Of a stretch of 44,997 bases of DNA, positions 29,148-39,755 are shown piece by piece. A program made the position numbers and the translations under genes. The stretch's first letter is position 1, and the number at the start of each line of letters is the position of its first letter. The stretch is from Entrophospora sp. SA101. Taxonomy: Eukaryota; Glomeromycota; Glomeromycetes; Entrophosporales; Entrophosporaceae. The DNA lies in contig CAUDNR010000813.1 in NCBI GenBank assembly GCA_958430865.1, forward strand, positions 15,796-60,792. The letters are read 5' to 3'. Under the pieces are notes generated by a model, which made no database searches, had not been told where the DNA came from, and saw only the letters and a list, made by a program, of their open reading frames with translations.

Positions 29148-32100
29148 ATGACATTTGCACAAAACACTTACAACAATAACTACACCAACAACACCCAACA
29201 AAATGTCTCGACAGACACGACGACATCTCCGACTTCAAATTCGTACATTGGCTTGATTAATGAAGAGTCAACGACGCGTTCGAAAAAGCAAAGGGTTGAC
29301 GATGATGGCTACGACAAATACGACACTCAAACTTTACCATCTATAAAACGCACCAAGCTTCAAGAAACCGATCCTTCAACAAATTACATCGTTAATCCTT
29401 CTCATTTAACTTTTAGTGAAATAAATTCCACTCCGGGTTACAACATTAATAGTATTATTAATCATAACGACACCAACGATTATGATTACACCAATAATCA
29501 TTATAATAATAATATTGTTTATCCTTATAATAATTTAAATAATAATGTTGTTAGTAATGTCGATGTTAGTGATGGCAGTAATTTACCAGGTAAAATTTTC
29601 AATATTATTATTCCAATTGCTATTTAATATTAATAAATAAATTAAATTTATCTTTCGGTTGACAATTACAATTAGGTTATTATAATTATACAAGTAATTC
29701 TACGAACAATATTGACGACACTATTAATAACAATCACAGTAATATCAATCAACAATTTATACCAATGATTCATAATCCATACAACCATCCTATAAATGAT
29801 AATGATAATGATGATAGCGATGATAACGACATAGATTATAGAGATAATTTCAATCCATATCTATATCAAAATATGACTAATAATAACCATTATACACAAA
29901 ATCAAAATAATTTAATACCATACAATAGTGTTAGCAGTAATGGCGATATAAACAATATTATTAGCGCAGATAATTTTTCAGACTCTTCTTCTACATTCAA
30001 TCGTTCTCCATATTCAAACCCGAATAATAATATAAATACAATTTTAACTCCTCTATCATCATCATCGACAACAACGCCACCAGATATTGTCACTACAGTC
30101 AACAACAAAAATAATGAAAACAGCGAGAATAACGTTCCTATTATTATTAGTGATGACGAGGATGATTGCATTATTGTTGGAGCTAATAATAATCTTATTA
30201 ACGATTATAATAATTATAATAATAAAGATATATGTTGGGGAATGATTGAGACTTCGGCAATAGTTATGAAACCTAGACCTTGTACTGGTGGTATAGGTTA
30301 TGTTAGTGTAGAACTAGAAAGAAATACAAAACCAAGTAAATAAGTTTATTATTAAATGGTTTATATAAATCACTATACAAATTTATATTAATATAATTGA
30401 ATAATATATTTAGCCGCCACGTATTTATATATATTTGTCAAGGCGAATGGAGAAGCAGTAAGTAACAACGATCATTTTAGCTACAATGGATATTTTAATT
30501 GCAAAACATTCTTTGTTAATATCAATACTTTTTGTTATAGTTTGGTACAGTTGAACCAGAGTTAGCTAAAACTCTGACATCATTAATGGACGATAATCTT
30601 ATTTGGACAGAAGCTTATATATCAAAGGAATATTCAATATCGGTATTTGTTTGTTTGTTTGTTTGTTTGTTTGTTTATTTATCTACATTCAACAATATTA
30701 TAGATAATTAATATAAATACAAATTCTTCATATATATAGGACACATTAATTCCACTATATATTAATATATATGGCCATCCTGATAATACAAGTTCTGTTA
30801 GCAATCATTTATTCAACAATAATGTTACATTAAAGAATCCAATAGTAGAATATAATAAAAATACGCGTTATTCAAATCCTCATTATCCATTATCTGTCAA
30901 CAGACTTATATCAGAAAATACTCTCCCTTTATTAAAGAATATGAATATTAATAATTTTATAGGTGGTAGAAGCGTTAATGTTAATAGTATTCTGGCTGCT
31001 AGTGGTGGGGTATCAACAAAAGTAGCAAGTGATAATGTGAAAAATCAAATTGATTCCGTTTTTAATTCTTTAATGAATTCTGATGATATTTCAGAAGCAC
31101 AACCTGGTTAGTTAATTAATTAATTTGTCTAGATGTTTACAGAGAGTATCAATGGCCTATTAAGTCTGCGTGATTTTAATATATTGGTAATTAAATAACT
31201 TTGATTTGTTTCATTGATAAACAAAAAAAATATAGATGAACGATTGATAACTCCATTATATAAACATCAAAAACAAGCATTATTTTTTCTATTGGAAAGA
31301 GAAAAATTTAATGATTTTACTAATGAGGAAACCAATGCCTTAACTTCTTTATGGAGAACCAGAAGAAACGCAGATCGTTATCTTGTGTATTATAATGTGG
31401 TCACCGATGATGAAATCGATGAGAAACCTTCTCAAATGAGAGGCGGGATAGTAGCTGATGATGTTAGTAATTACTAGTATTATAATTACCAATAAAAATA
31501 TTATTACCATTATCATTTATATTAATGTTTATTATTATTACTATTACTGTTTAATATATAAAAGATGGGACTTGGTAAAACCATTCAAATAATTGCATTG
31601 GTTCTTGGTACTTTGGAGGAAGCGAGAAAATTTTCAAATGTAAAACCAAAACCCAACAATAAAACAAAATCAACCTCACCAACTTTTTTAAACTCCTCCC
31701 TTATTACTACTGCAAATGATAATTCTGAAAAAAAGCCAAATATAAATGATTATGATGATTCTGAGTTATCAGATTCTGATTCATATGTGGAAAGTACAGA
31801 TGGTATAAAGTCAAGAGGAACTCTTATTATATGTCCACTTTCGACTATTTCGAATTGGGAGGATCAGTTTACTAGTCATGTCAAATCCAAAACTCTTAGT
31901 ATTTACGTTTATCATGGAGGAACCAGAATATCAGATCCATCTCTTCTAGTTGATTATGATATTGTCCTAACCACTTATAATGTTACAGGCACTGAATATA
32001 ATAAACAGACAAAAAACAATATTACTAGTGCTTTACAAAAAATTCATTGGTTTCGTATAGTGTTAGATGAAGCTCATGTTATAAAAGATGTAAATACTGT

Positions 32101-34280
32101 TCAGAGTAAAGCTGCTTGCTCATTAAACGCTGAAAGAAGATGGTGCCTTACTGGAACTCCAATTCAAAACAAGTAAATTATCGTCATCTTTTGTTATTAT
32201 CAATATATATGTTGTCTTTTTTTTTTTATTTTAAAATAATTTATCATTTAAAAAACCCCATTTTTGTAGACTTGATGATCTTTTTGCTCTTATTAAGTTT
32301 CTACACATGTCACCATTTGATAAAAAGGAAAATTGGAATTATTACATATCTAAACCCATCAAAACGATAGATTCCATTGGTCTGAATCGATTACAAACTT
32401 TGATGAAATGTATTATGTTACGTAGAAAGAAATTTGCAAATGGAAGACAATTGTTGGCATTACCACCAAAAAAGGATCATATCACTTATCTTGAACTTGA
32501 CGAATATGAAAGAAAGTTGTACAACAAGGTTCATTCACGTCAAACAAAAAAATTAAAAATCATGGAAGAAAATAATAATGTTATGCAAAATTATGTAAAT
32601 ATTTTGGCTTCGATATTAAGATTGAGACAAATATGTGCTCATTTTTCATTGATTGGTTCATTGCAAATACCTGACGACTTGGATGATGACAATGATGGTG
32701 TTTTGACAATTAAACGAGCTGTGGTGATATTGGAACTTTTTAGGGAAAGTGGTTTGGACCAGTGTTGCACATGTTCTCAATATGTGAGTGATGTGTCAGT
32801 TATAACAAAATGTGAACATTTGTTTTGTGTTGAATGTGCAAAGAAATCTATGGAAGACATTCTTAAAAAAAGTTTATCATCCTCAGATAGCAGCAACAAC
32901 ATCCATAATAAGACCATCACCACTACCACTACCACTATTATTAGCAGTAATAATACTATTAGTAGTAGTTCTTTAGATAGTGATGATAACATTATTACCA
33001 TCATTGACGATGATGATGGTGGTGGTGATGATGATGATGATGATGATGATAAAGATAATAGTATTAAATATAAAAATAACAGTTGGAGAAAGAATAAAAT
33101 TGATTATATTAATAATCATAATTATAAGTCTTCTTTTTCGTCGTCGTCGTCATCATCATCATCATCATCATCACTATCATTATCATTATCAACATCAACG
33201 ACAACAACATTAAATATTTCTTGTCCATCATGCGGAAGTGGTTTAAAAGTTGGAGATGTTATCGAAGTTAAAGATTCATTGTTTGATGAAATCAAAAATT
33301 CTAAGAAAACAATAAAACAAGAAATTAAAACATCAACTAACGTTACACATAGCACTAAAGTTAAAGCCTTGATTGCTGATTTATTAGCAGTGAAAATTAA
33401 TAATACCAAAAGTGTAGTATTTTCACAATGGACAAAATTATTGGATTTAATCGAGGTAAATAATCGATTATTGTTATTATTACTAGAAGAAGAAGAAGAA
33501 GAAGAAGAAGAAGAAACGAGATTTTCTAACTTTATTATTGTTTTTGCACACACACATATATATATTATTATTAGGTTGCATTAAAAGAAAATGATTTAAC
33601 TTTTACGAGGTTAGATGGCACAATGAATAGATTAGAGCGTGCACAAAATATAGAATGTTTTAAAGCATCTGATAAAGTGAACGTTATTCTTGTTTCATTG
33701 AAAGCTGGTGGTGTTGGGTAAGTGTTAATGATGATGATGATGATGACAATTGTTGTTATTATCAAGTCTATATATAGTTTTATTTACGTTTTAACTAATA
33801 TTTATATATAATATTCTTAATAGGTTAAATTTAACCGCTGCTCAAAGAGTATACTTGATGGATCCTTTCTGGTAAGAAAAAGATGACATATTTTTTACTT
33901 GCTAATAAAATAAAAATTAAGAATTAATATTTCACAATCATTAATATATATATATATATTTATCTAGGAATCCGTCTGTTGAAAATCAAGCTATTGATAG
34001 AATTCATAGATTAGGTCAAACAGCACCAGTCGATACTATAAGGTTTATTATAAAGGTATTTTTTGATGTTTTTATATTAATTGTTTTATACTCTTGCACG
34101 TATGACCAATGAACTAATCATTAATATTAATTGTTGTCATCATAGGATTCAGTAGAAGAAAATATTTTGAAACTTCAGAGTCGTAAACTAAAACTTGCCG
34201 AGTTAACATTATCACAAAAACTGAGTAAAAAAGAAATTGCACAAAGAAGATTAGAAGATTTGAAAGTTTTATTTAAATAA
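29148..34280 (+). CDS. RAD5/HLTF-type SNF2 ATPase with RING finger (12 exons, 1,349 aa)
   Basis: Likely DNA translocase and E3 ligase of post-replication repair. Exons: 29148-29589, 29676-30335, 30414-30457, 30541-30642, 30740-31106, 31236-31462, 31565-32172, 32270-33455, 33575-33717, 33824-33871, 33968-34055, 34146-34280; 4,050 nt. Residues 1-330 are Asn/Asp-rich and low complexity. A HIRAN-like domain follows (about 333-450; FGTVEPELAKTLTSLMDDN). Then the SNF2 N-lobe: YKHQKQALFFLLERE, Walker A DDMGLGKT (about 613-620), CPLSTISNWEDQF, DEAH box in VLDEAHVIKD (about 781), CLTGTPIQNK. The RING starts CCTCSQ (about 981), CEHLFCVEC, and closes with CPSCGSG (about 1134). The C-lobe has VVFSQWTKLLDLIE, RLDGTMNRLERA, LKAGGVGLNLTAAQRV and the motif VI region AIDRIHRLGQT. 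RING placement between lobes matches RAD5/HLTF; RAD16 is the alternative. Confidence 0.9.
30643..30680. repeat. (GTTT)n microsatellite at an SNF2 intron donor
   Basis: The intron after exon 4 opens GTATTTGTTTGTTTGTTTGT and continues for about eight units. A similar run, (AGA)n at 33,485-33,516, lies in the intron after exon 8. Confidence 0.9.
32884..33200 (+). repeat. Low-complexity coding insert inside the RING finger
   Basis: Within exon 8, codon repeats (ATC/ACC, AGT/AAT, GAT and TCA/TCG runs) encode Thr, Ser, a run of about 12 Asp and a run of about 15 Ser between the CVEC and CPSC halves of the RING. The DNA is microsatellite-like, so length variation between isolates is expected. Frames on both strands are open through it because it is simple sequence. 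Confidence 0.9.
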
Positions 34281-35450
34281 TTTAAATAATTAAACAAAAA
34301 AATATTAAATTATACACATACATTTATTTAAAAAATAGAACAATTAAGATTACATGTTTTTAATTCTAAACTATTAATTAATTAATAAATAGACAAATAA
34401 TTGAATGGAACAGCTATAACTTTGATATCTTTTTACAATCCTAACATATACGAAAAAATAAGTCAATTAATCATTACACATTTTGAGAATATATGAATTG
34501 ATATTATTCGCCTCTAGATATTTACTTACCTCTTCGTGATCAAATACTGCCTTCCTATCTTGCATATTTCTATTAATTATAACTATGATTTCATCTTCTA
34601 TGATGTGCATATACTTGACGAGATTTTTGAATTGTATATACTTTGTAGGATTAATTATCCTAGAGTTTTTCGCCTATTATTTCTAGATTTGCGTGACATA
34701 TTTAACATATACTACTTTTTTAATAATTAATTTCTGCTTTTTACTCTTTGTTGAATTACTATGTAATTACAAACTATCAAAAAAACGGACAAGAGTTTTA
34801 AAAAAAGTAGTATATCAACATGGATAAACCAGACTTCATTATTATTATGACATTATTGTACAATCATTCTTTAAATTTATCAGGAAGCAATGTCATATGA
34901 CATTTATATATCATGCCTGTTCTTGGACTATTGTGCCTTTATGACAAGCTTATGATTGAAATTTTCGATAATTTAAGAGAATAAAAATTCTTTAAAATAC
35001 AACCCTCTATTCAAAAAAAAATTTTTATGCAATTAATCATGTATGTAGCTATATTATATTTGTTGCAAAAGCATTCGATATTATTACATTTGTCCAGAAG
35101 CAAACAATCGAATAATAAATTTAGATATTAATATTTCTATGTCTACATTCACAAATGTAATTGTTATGACGGGTGGTAGGGCATAAATGCCCAATAACAT
35201 TGTCAACAATACCCCAGAATTATTGGAAAAGTAATAATAAACATAGCTTTATTGATATACATTAACCCATCTCGTTCCAATAATATTCCAATAATAATAA
35301 TTTAATGATGCAATAAACAATATTCAATGCCACTACAAAATATTTTGTTGATTCTTCACTTTTGAAGTATCTGCATTAATGAAAGCGATAATACCAATTG
35401 TAAGCGTATAGAGTATAACACCAACTAATTCTGTCCCGATTTCCTATAAG
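34281..35450. other. Intergenic downstream of the SNF2 gene
   Basis: Mostly AT-rich. On the minus strand at about 34,525-34,660 a frame reads RIINPTKYIQFKNLVKYMHI, IEDEIIVIINRNMQDRKAVF, DHEE and ends at a GTAAGT donor-like site. It looks protein-like but unplaced and unrecognised. GGTAGGGCATAAATGCCCAA at about 35,166 is a small palindrome. Confidence 0.3.
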
Positions 35451-35705
35451 GTTTCGTAGGAAAGAGAAACCGGCGAAAGAACTAATATTAATATAAATTT
35501 AGTGAAGTGCATTGGTACCTTGACAATATATACAAGTATTCTAAATAAACATACTGGTTTTCTACGTTCCTCCAAAATACATTCTAACAATGCGACTTTG
35601 ACCTCGGGGGAGGTCAACACATCATACTTTCTTCTGTCTCGAGTTTAGACTGTCTTGAACTTTTTGTAAATCCAAAGGTAGTTGCGCACCTGAAATAAAA
35701 GTGCA
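35451..35705 (-). pseudogene. Unrecognised coding fragment, frameshifted
   Basis: After a TTTATTTCAG acceptor-like site the minus strand reads AQLPLDLQKVQDSLNSRQKK. With one frameshift it continues as RKYDVLTSPEVKVALLECIL, EERRKPVCLFRILVYIVKV, and less clearly beyond. Composition is much less AT-biased than the flanks, so this was a gene or transposon exon. No domain recognised. Confidence 0.35.
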
Positions 35706-36121
35706 TTAGAAAACTTTAGATCAGAAAACTGACACATGCCTATTGTTAATCGAAATGACAGTGCTAGTTATTAATAAATTGAAAACTGCCATGTGTATCA
35801 CAATTTTACCTTTGTTATTGTCGTATTAGTGGTATGAATGTTTTAATTTTTTCGCCCATCCTATATATATATATTAATATAAATTAACCTTTTTTGCTTT
35901 CTGTGTTAATCAAAATTTCATTTATTATTTACTTTTAACACACGTTTGTCTAGTTTGCATAGGCGCGATCAAAGTAAGTGTTAAATACAAGATCTAAGAA
36001 GTTTGCGAATCAAGTTTTGCAAAGGAACGTTTTATAAATTATAAATATAGGCGAGTTTGATTGAAATAAGTGTTAGTCAAGATCTATTGCAAATCAAAGA
36101 ACGTTTTACGGCATGTTTTTT

Positions 36122-36275
36122 TCATTTACTTCGATTGAAATTTAGCTTTTTAATATTAATATTTATTCCAAGTTTATTGACTAAGCTTTTACTAATAACA
36201 TTTTCAAATGATGATGTATCAATTAACGCCTTAACTGGGTAGGGTATACAACTTCGGTTTTTTTCTATATATATT
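36122..36275 (-). pseudogene. Retropepsin-like fragment (Ty3/gypsy)
   Basis: The minus strand reads CIPYPVKALIDTSSFENVIS then KSLVNKLGI before a stop. This is the active-site region of retroviral-type aspartic proteases from gypsy retroelements, normally VxALIDTGAxxxFIS. The catalytic Asp-Thr-Ser is kept but the downstream half is lost. No LTR, RT or integrase is adjacent. Confidence 0.65.
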
Positions 36276-36474
36276 TCTGCACTTAACTTCACCTATATAC
36301 CAAAGTTTATTAACTACCCCTGATTATATACTCATATCCACGTGATAATACTATGCGGAAAGAAGCCATGTAACGGGGTAGGCATCTGCGTTATATGTAT
36401 ACATAATTCCACACTTGGATACCATGAATTCATACTATAAAAACGAGTAGCCATCTGCGTTTTTTATACTTTTT

Positions 36475-36810
36475 GTCGCCAGTTGTCACTAGATTAAAAA
36501 TTTAACTGGTGACACCTCATTGAGATTTTTAAATTGTTTCTTTATTTTCTTGATTACTTTTATATACACTAGTGTCACTAGTAGAATGATAAAATCTAGC
36601 AAAAAAAATCGAAACTTTATCATGTATATGATATATGGTATATATGTATGTAAAAAAGAAAACAAAATAAAGAGTATAACTTTGAGAAATTTTCTAGTGA
36701 CACTGGTGACACTGGTCGAGACGGCTCATTTCATTCTCAAAGTTCCAATAAGTGTAATAAGAGTGTCACCACTTTCGTCACCAGTTAATTTTTTTTGGGT
36801 GACAAATTTT
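36475..36810. mobile_element. Small inverted-repeat element rich in GTGACA motifs
   Basis: The left arm TTGTCACTAGATTAAAAATT, TAACTGGTGACACC (36,483-36,516) mirrors a right arm whose reverse complement reads TTGTCACCCAAAAAAAATTA, ACTGGTGACGAAAGTGGTGA, CAC (about 36,763-36,805). Internally CTAGTGTCACTAG (palindrome, about 36,570) and CTAGTGACACTGGTGACACT (about 36,695) repeat the same word. No coding region. A MITE or foldback unit of about 330 bp. Confidence 0.65.
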
Positions 36811-36923
36811 TATAGGGTTCACGATCCTCTTTATGGATTTTACATTTTACATACATCATCTTGTGATATAAATTATCTTCTAGCCGAAAAAAAAATAACT
36901 AATTATTAATTACTCATTCTCTA

Positions 36924-37177
36924 CTACGGAGTAATGTTATTCATAATCCACGATGAATGATTAGAGATAGACTCGCCAATTTCTATGAGAAAATGATTAA
37001 ATGCAGAAATAAAAGAATCCTGAAAATTCGAATCATTATATTTCCATAATATTTTTCCAGCGATATAATACCAAACCGATTAACAAATAGAGCAGGATGG
37101 GGTGATTGATCTTTTGCTAGAAAATATAGAATTAGTTCTAATAGTTCCGGCAAATTAAAAATATCAACTTCTATCAC
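36924..37177 (-). pseudogene. F-box protein N-terminal fragment (frameshifted)
   Basis: Begins MIEVDIFNLPELLELILYFL then HPALFVNR, the F-box pattern LPxEILxxILxxL...LxxxLLVNRxW of the large Glomeromycotina F-box/LRR family. One base is missing at the expected VNRxWY position: the original frame runs on as random sequence, while the shifted frame continues WYYIAGKILWKYNDSNFQDS and stops at 36,924. The LRR part is absent. Confidence 0.6.
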
Positions 37178-37289
37178 GTGTATTATGTATCTTTCGTAGA
37201 AAGTGTAATTCCAAATATATTCATACCTTTTCCCAAGGCATCTGATTTCAACTTCTTTTAAATTATTTTTTTTTCACTTTGAGTGTATT

Positions 37290-37700
37290 TTATTATAGAT
37301 ATAATCCATCAAAATCTCATCTGAAAGAAAAGAAAATAGGATTAACACAAGTAATGAAGAAGTTACACACCTTGAGTTTGTAGACGATAGAGCATCAGAT
37401 TACAATTATGAAATATTTCCCTCCTGTAAGAATATTACTCTTTTGGAAGAATTTTTAGAATTAGCATGTAAAAAACAAATAACAGCCCATAGTTCAAGTC
37501 TAAAAAGCTTCAAAATTGCATATTATTCTAAACTCTCGGATAAAAACATTCTAAGTGTATTACACTTATATAACCAGTCTGAGTTTTGAACAAAGTAAAA
37601 GTTTTACTGATGCATTACTCATAGAAATTACCCGATCATACACCAACTTGGAATTCGGAATCATCTGAAACAGAGTCTAATTATCATACTGCTGTAGAAT
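37290..37700 (+). pseudogene. F-box/LRR protein fragment (frameshifted)
   Basis: The plus strand reads NTSNEEVTHLEFVDDRASDY, NYEIFPSCKNITLLEEFLEL, ACKKQ, SSLKSFKIAYYSKLSDKNIL. This is the leucine-rich region usual in Glomeromycotina F-box proteins. A stop follows at about 37,588 and a shifted frame goes on with SKSFTDALLIEITRSYTNLE. It points the opposite way from the F-box fragment 110 bp to the left, so the two are not halves of one gene in place. Confidence 0.55.
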
Positions 37701-38455
37701 ACGATGTACATATGCGACGAATAAAGGAGTGACGCATAATTATACAAATTTCTGCTACCGTCATCTGGTCTATTTTTATACTTTGAAAATATTTAAATTA
37801 TTTTTTTCGGTGGGTGATAGTAAAAATATATATAACAATTTTGATGAATGGAAGTTTGGAATTATATATATAATACGAAGATCCATTCATCGAGTTTTAG
37901 TGAAGGAACAAGATCTAGACCCAAGATGGTGAATATGACTTCAAATGTGCCCAGAATCGTGTGATCGGCCACGGGAATAATTGTAATCCCTTTCAATTAT
38001 TTCTACCTAATGGTTCACTATTACTACTAATACTATTATTATTATTTACTATGGTTCTGAAACAAATGTCAAGAAAAAAAATTTTATCAGCCACTAAAAA
38101 TTCCGCAGACATCATTACATAAAAAAATTTTCATCACATAACTTTATGTCCCATTAACAAAATGCAATATCCTATATATTCATAATAAAAAACATTATAT
38201 CCTCAACTTTTAATGATCAAACGCAACTTTAAAATCAGCTTAGGATTATGGGTTAAATAAAATAATGGTCGCGTGACATTTCTTTCTCATTGTATACCAG
38301 ATCATTTATTTTTCTTGGAAAAGAAAAATTTAATTAAAAAATAAATCATCATTAACCATTATAAATCAATGGAATATATCCATACTCCAAATTAATACAT
38401 TTTAAATAATTAATGATTTCTAATTATATTATTCAAAAACTGCTCATTATAGATA
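37701..38455. other. Intergenic
   Basis: The frame 37,729-37,932 may be a far-decayed continuation of the F-box/LRR piece. Otherwise AT-rich and without recognised features up to the Tc1 element. Confidence 0.35.
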
Positions 38456-38457
38456 TA

Positions 38458-39236
38458 CACTGCCCTCCAAAAAGTATTCGGACGATGTTTTTCGATAATT
38501 ACGCAAAATTCCACATAACGAAAGTACATAAAATTTATGTCATAATGTGGCTTAGGTTTTGGAGAACCTATGTGAAAAATCTCGTTTTTTTATCATTCTT
38601 TTATGATTTTTAGTTAAAAAAACAAACACTGGTCAAAATTTATCTTATTTTATGATGATCATTTTATATGTTTTTTTAAATTTCGGCATTCTCATAATGT
38701 TTGATAGTGTCGTGAACTGTAGACTTTGGAATATTAAGTATCTTTGCGATTTTTGAAAGAGAACTACCAGCTATTCTTAGACCTAAATTTTTCCTCGCTC
38801 AGCTTCAGTTAATCCTGAATTTTTTGCCATTTTTAAAAATCAAAAAAAATTGTGAAATTTTTTTTGATCTAATCAATTTTATTGATATCAGTTTATTTTT
38901 AATAACAAAAATTTCACACATGACAGGAACGTAAAGTTTTAGTTGTTTATTTATGAGGACCTAAACTACAAACTATTAAATTTTTATTGAATTTTATAAT
39001 ATAAGATTTTGAGAAACATAAAATTATTAAAAATTCGCAAAGATAATCCTCGCGATTTATTTGGTGTTCGTTTTTTTTTAACTAAAAATCATAAAAGAAA
39101 GACAGTATAATGAAAATTTATATGTAGAGCCGCCAAAACCTAAGCCATATATGGTATAAATTTTATGTACTTTCGTTATGTGGCATTTTGCGTAATTATC
39201 GAAAAACATCGTCCGAATACTTTTTGGAGGGCAGTG
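38458..39236. mobile_element. 779-bp Tc1/mariner deletion derivative
   Basis: Long terminal inverted repeats start CACTGCCCTCCAAAAAGTAT then TCGGACGATGTTTTTCGATA on both sides and extend roughly 130 bp with small changes. TA duplications flank them at 38,456-38,457 and 39,237-39,238. The interior keeps only the first part of a Tc1-type transposase on the minus strand. The length is about half that of a full Tc1 element, so the catalytic part was lost by internal deletion. The well-preserved ends suggest it could still be mobilised by a full relative elsewhere. Confidence 0.93.
38676..38830 (-). pseudogene. Tc1 transposase N-terminal HTH fragment
   Basis: Starts MAKNSGLTEAERGKI, then after a one-base frameshift GLRIAGSSLSKIAKILNIPK and STVHDTIKHY. 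This is the paired-like helix-turn-helix that binds the terminal repeat. It ends at a TAA; the linker and DDE domain are missing. Confidence 0.8.
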
Positions 39237-39238
39237 TA

Positions 39239-39713
39239 TGTAATTAATAAAGCATGATGTTAATTATAATTTGCTAAATTACGACCGCACACTACACAGT
39301 AAGGAAATTTCCGCGGTGGTCGATGGTTCTGATGATAGATTTGAAAATATTTGGTAACGATTAGGTTGGTCTTGGGTCATGACTCATAATGATTACTATT
39401 TGTATAATATAATTTTAACTGATACTACATTACTTTTAACCAAACCTAATAAAATATAATTATAATGGAAATCATAACAATTAAAAAAAATAATTCGCAA
39501 CAACACTTCAAAGACTTCAATAGGTATTTCACTTTTATTCTCCATTTTCTTGCATTTAGCCCATAATGTGTATGTGACTTTATTTCACCTACTGAAACAA
39601 GATTTACAATTAAAGTGGGATGTTTTGTCATTTTAAATTTAAAACCAATTCAAGGATTACCCCAAATGAATGTTGAACAGATAAAATAATTTTCCTTTTT
39701 ATGATTTAATTGT
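39239..39713. other. Intergenic, upstream of BTB-TLDc gene 2
   Basis: AT-rich. The minus frame 39,446-39,631 contains THYGLNARKWRIKVKYLLKS, which looks protein-like and unrecognised, followed by a hydrophobic random tail. No other features. Confidence 0.35.
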
Positions 39714-39732
39714 AACATGTGATTGGTCATTC
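39714..39732 (+). promoter_or_regulatory. Upstream box shared by BTB-TLDc copies
   Basis: AACATGTGATTGGTCATTC, 24 bp before the ATG. It corresponds to the box at 10,967 and includes an inverted CCAAT (ATTGG) core. Confidence 0.45.
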
Positions 39733-39755
39733 ATTTTTTTTTTAAATCTTAAAAA

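Noticed and set aside
32777..33213. Short ORFs (75 and 77 codons) with Met/Val/Leu or His runs
   Set aside because: Other frames of the same low-complexity coding DNA; no independent support.
33122..33553. 143-codon minus-strand ORF with Ser and Asp runs
   Set aside because: It is the antisense of SNF2 exon 8 simple-sequence codons and the following intron. The plus strand has conserved RING and helicase motifs.
35160..35200. Small palindrome GGGCATAAATGCCC as a regulatory site
   Set aside because: Isolated, no gene nearby and no second copy seen.
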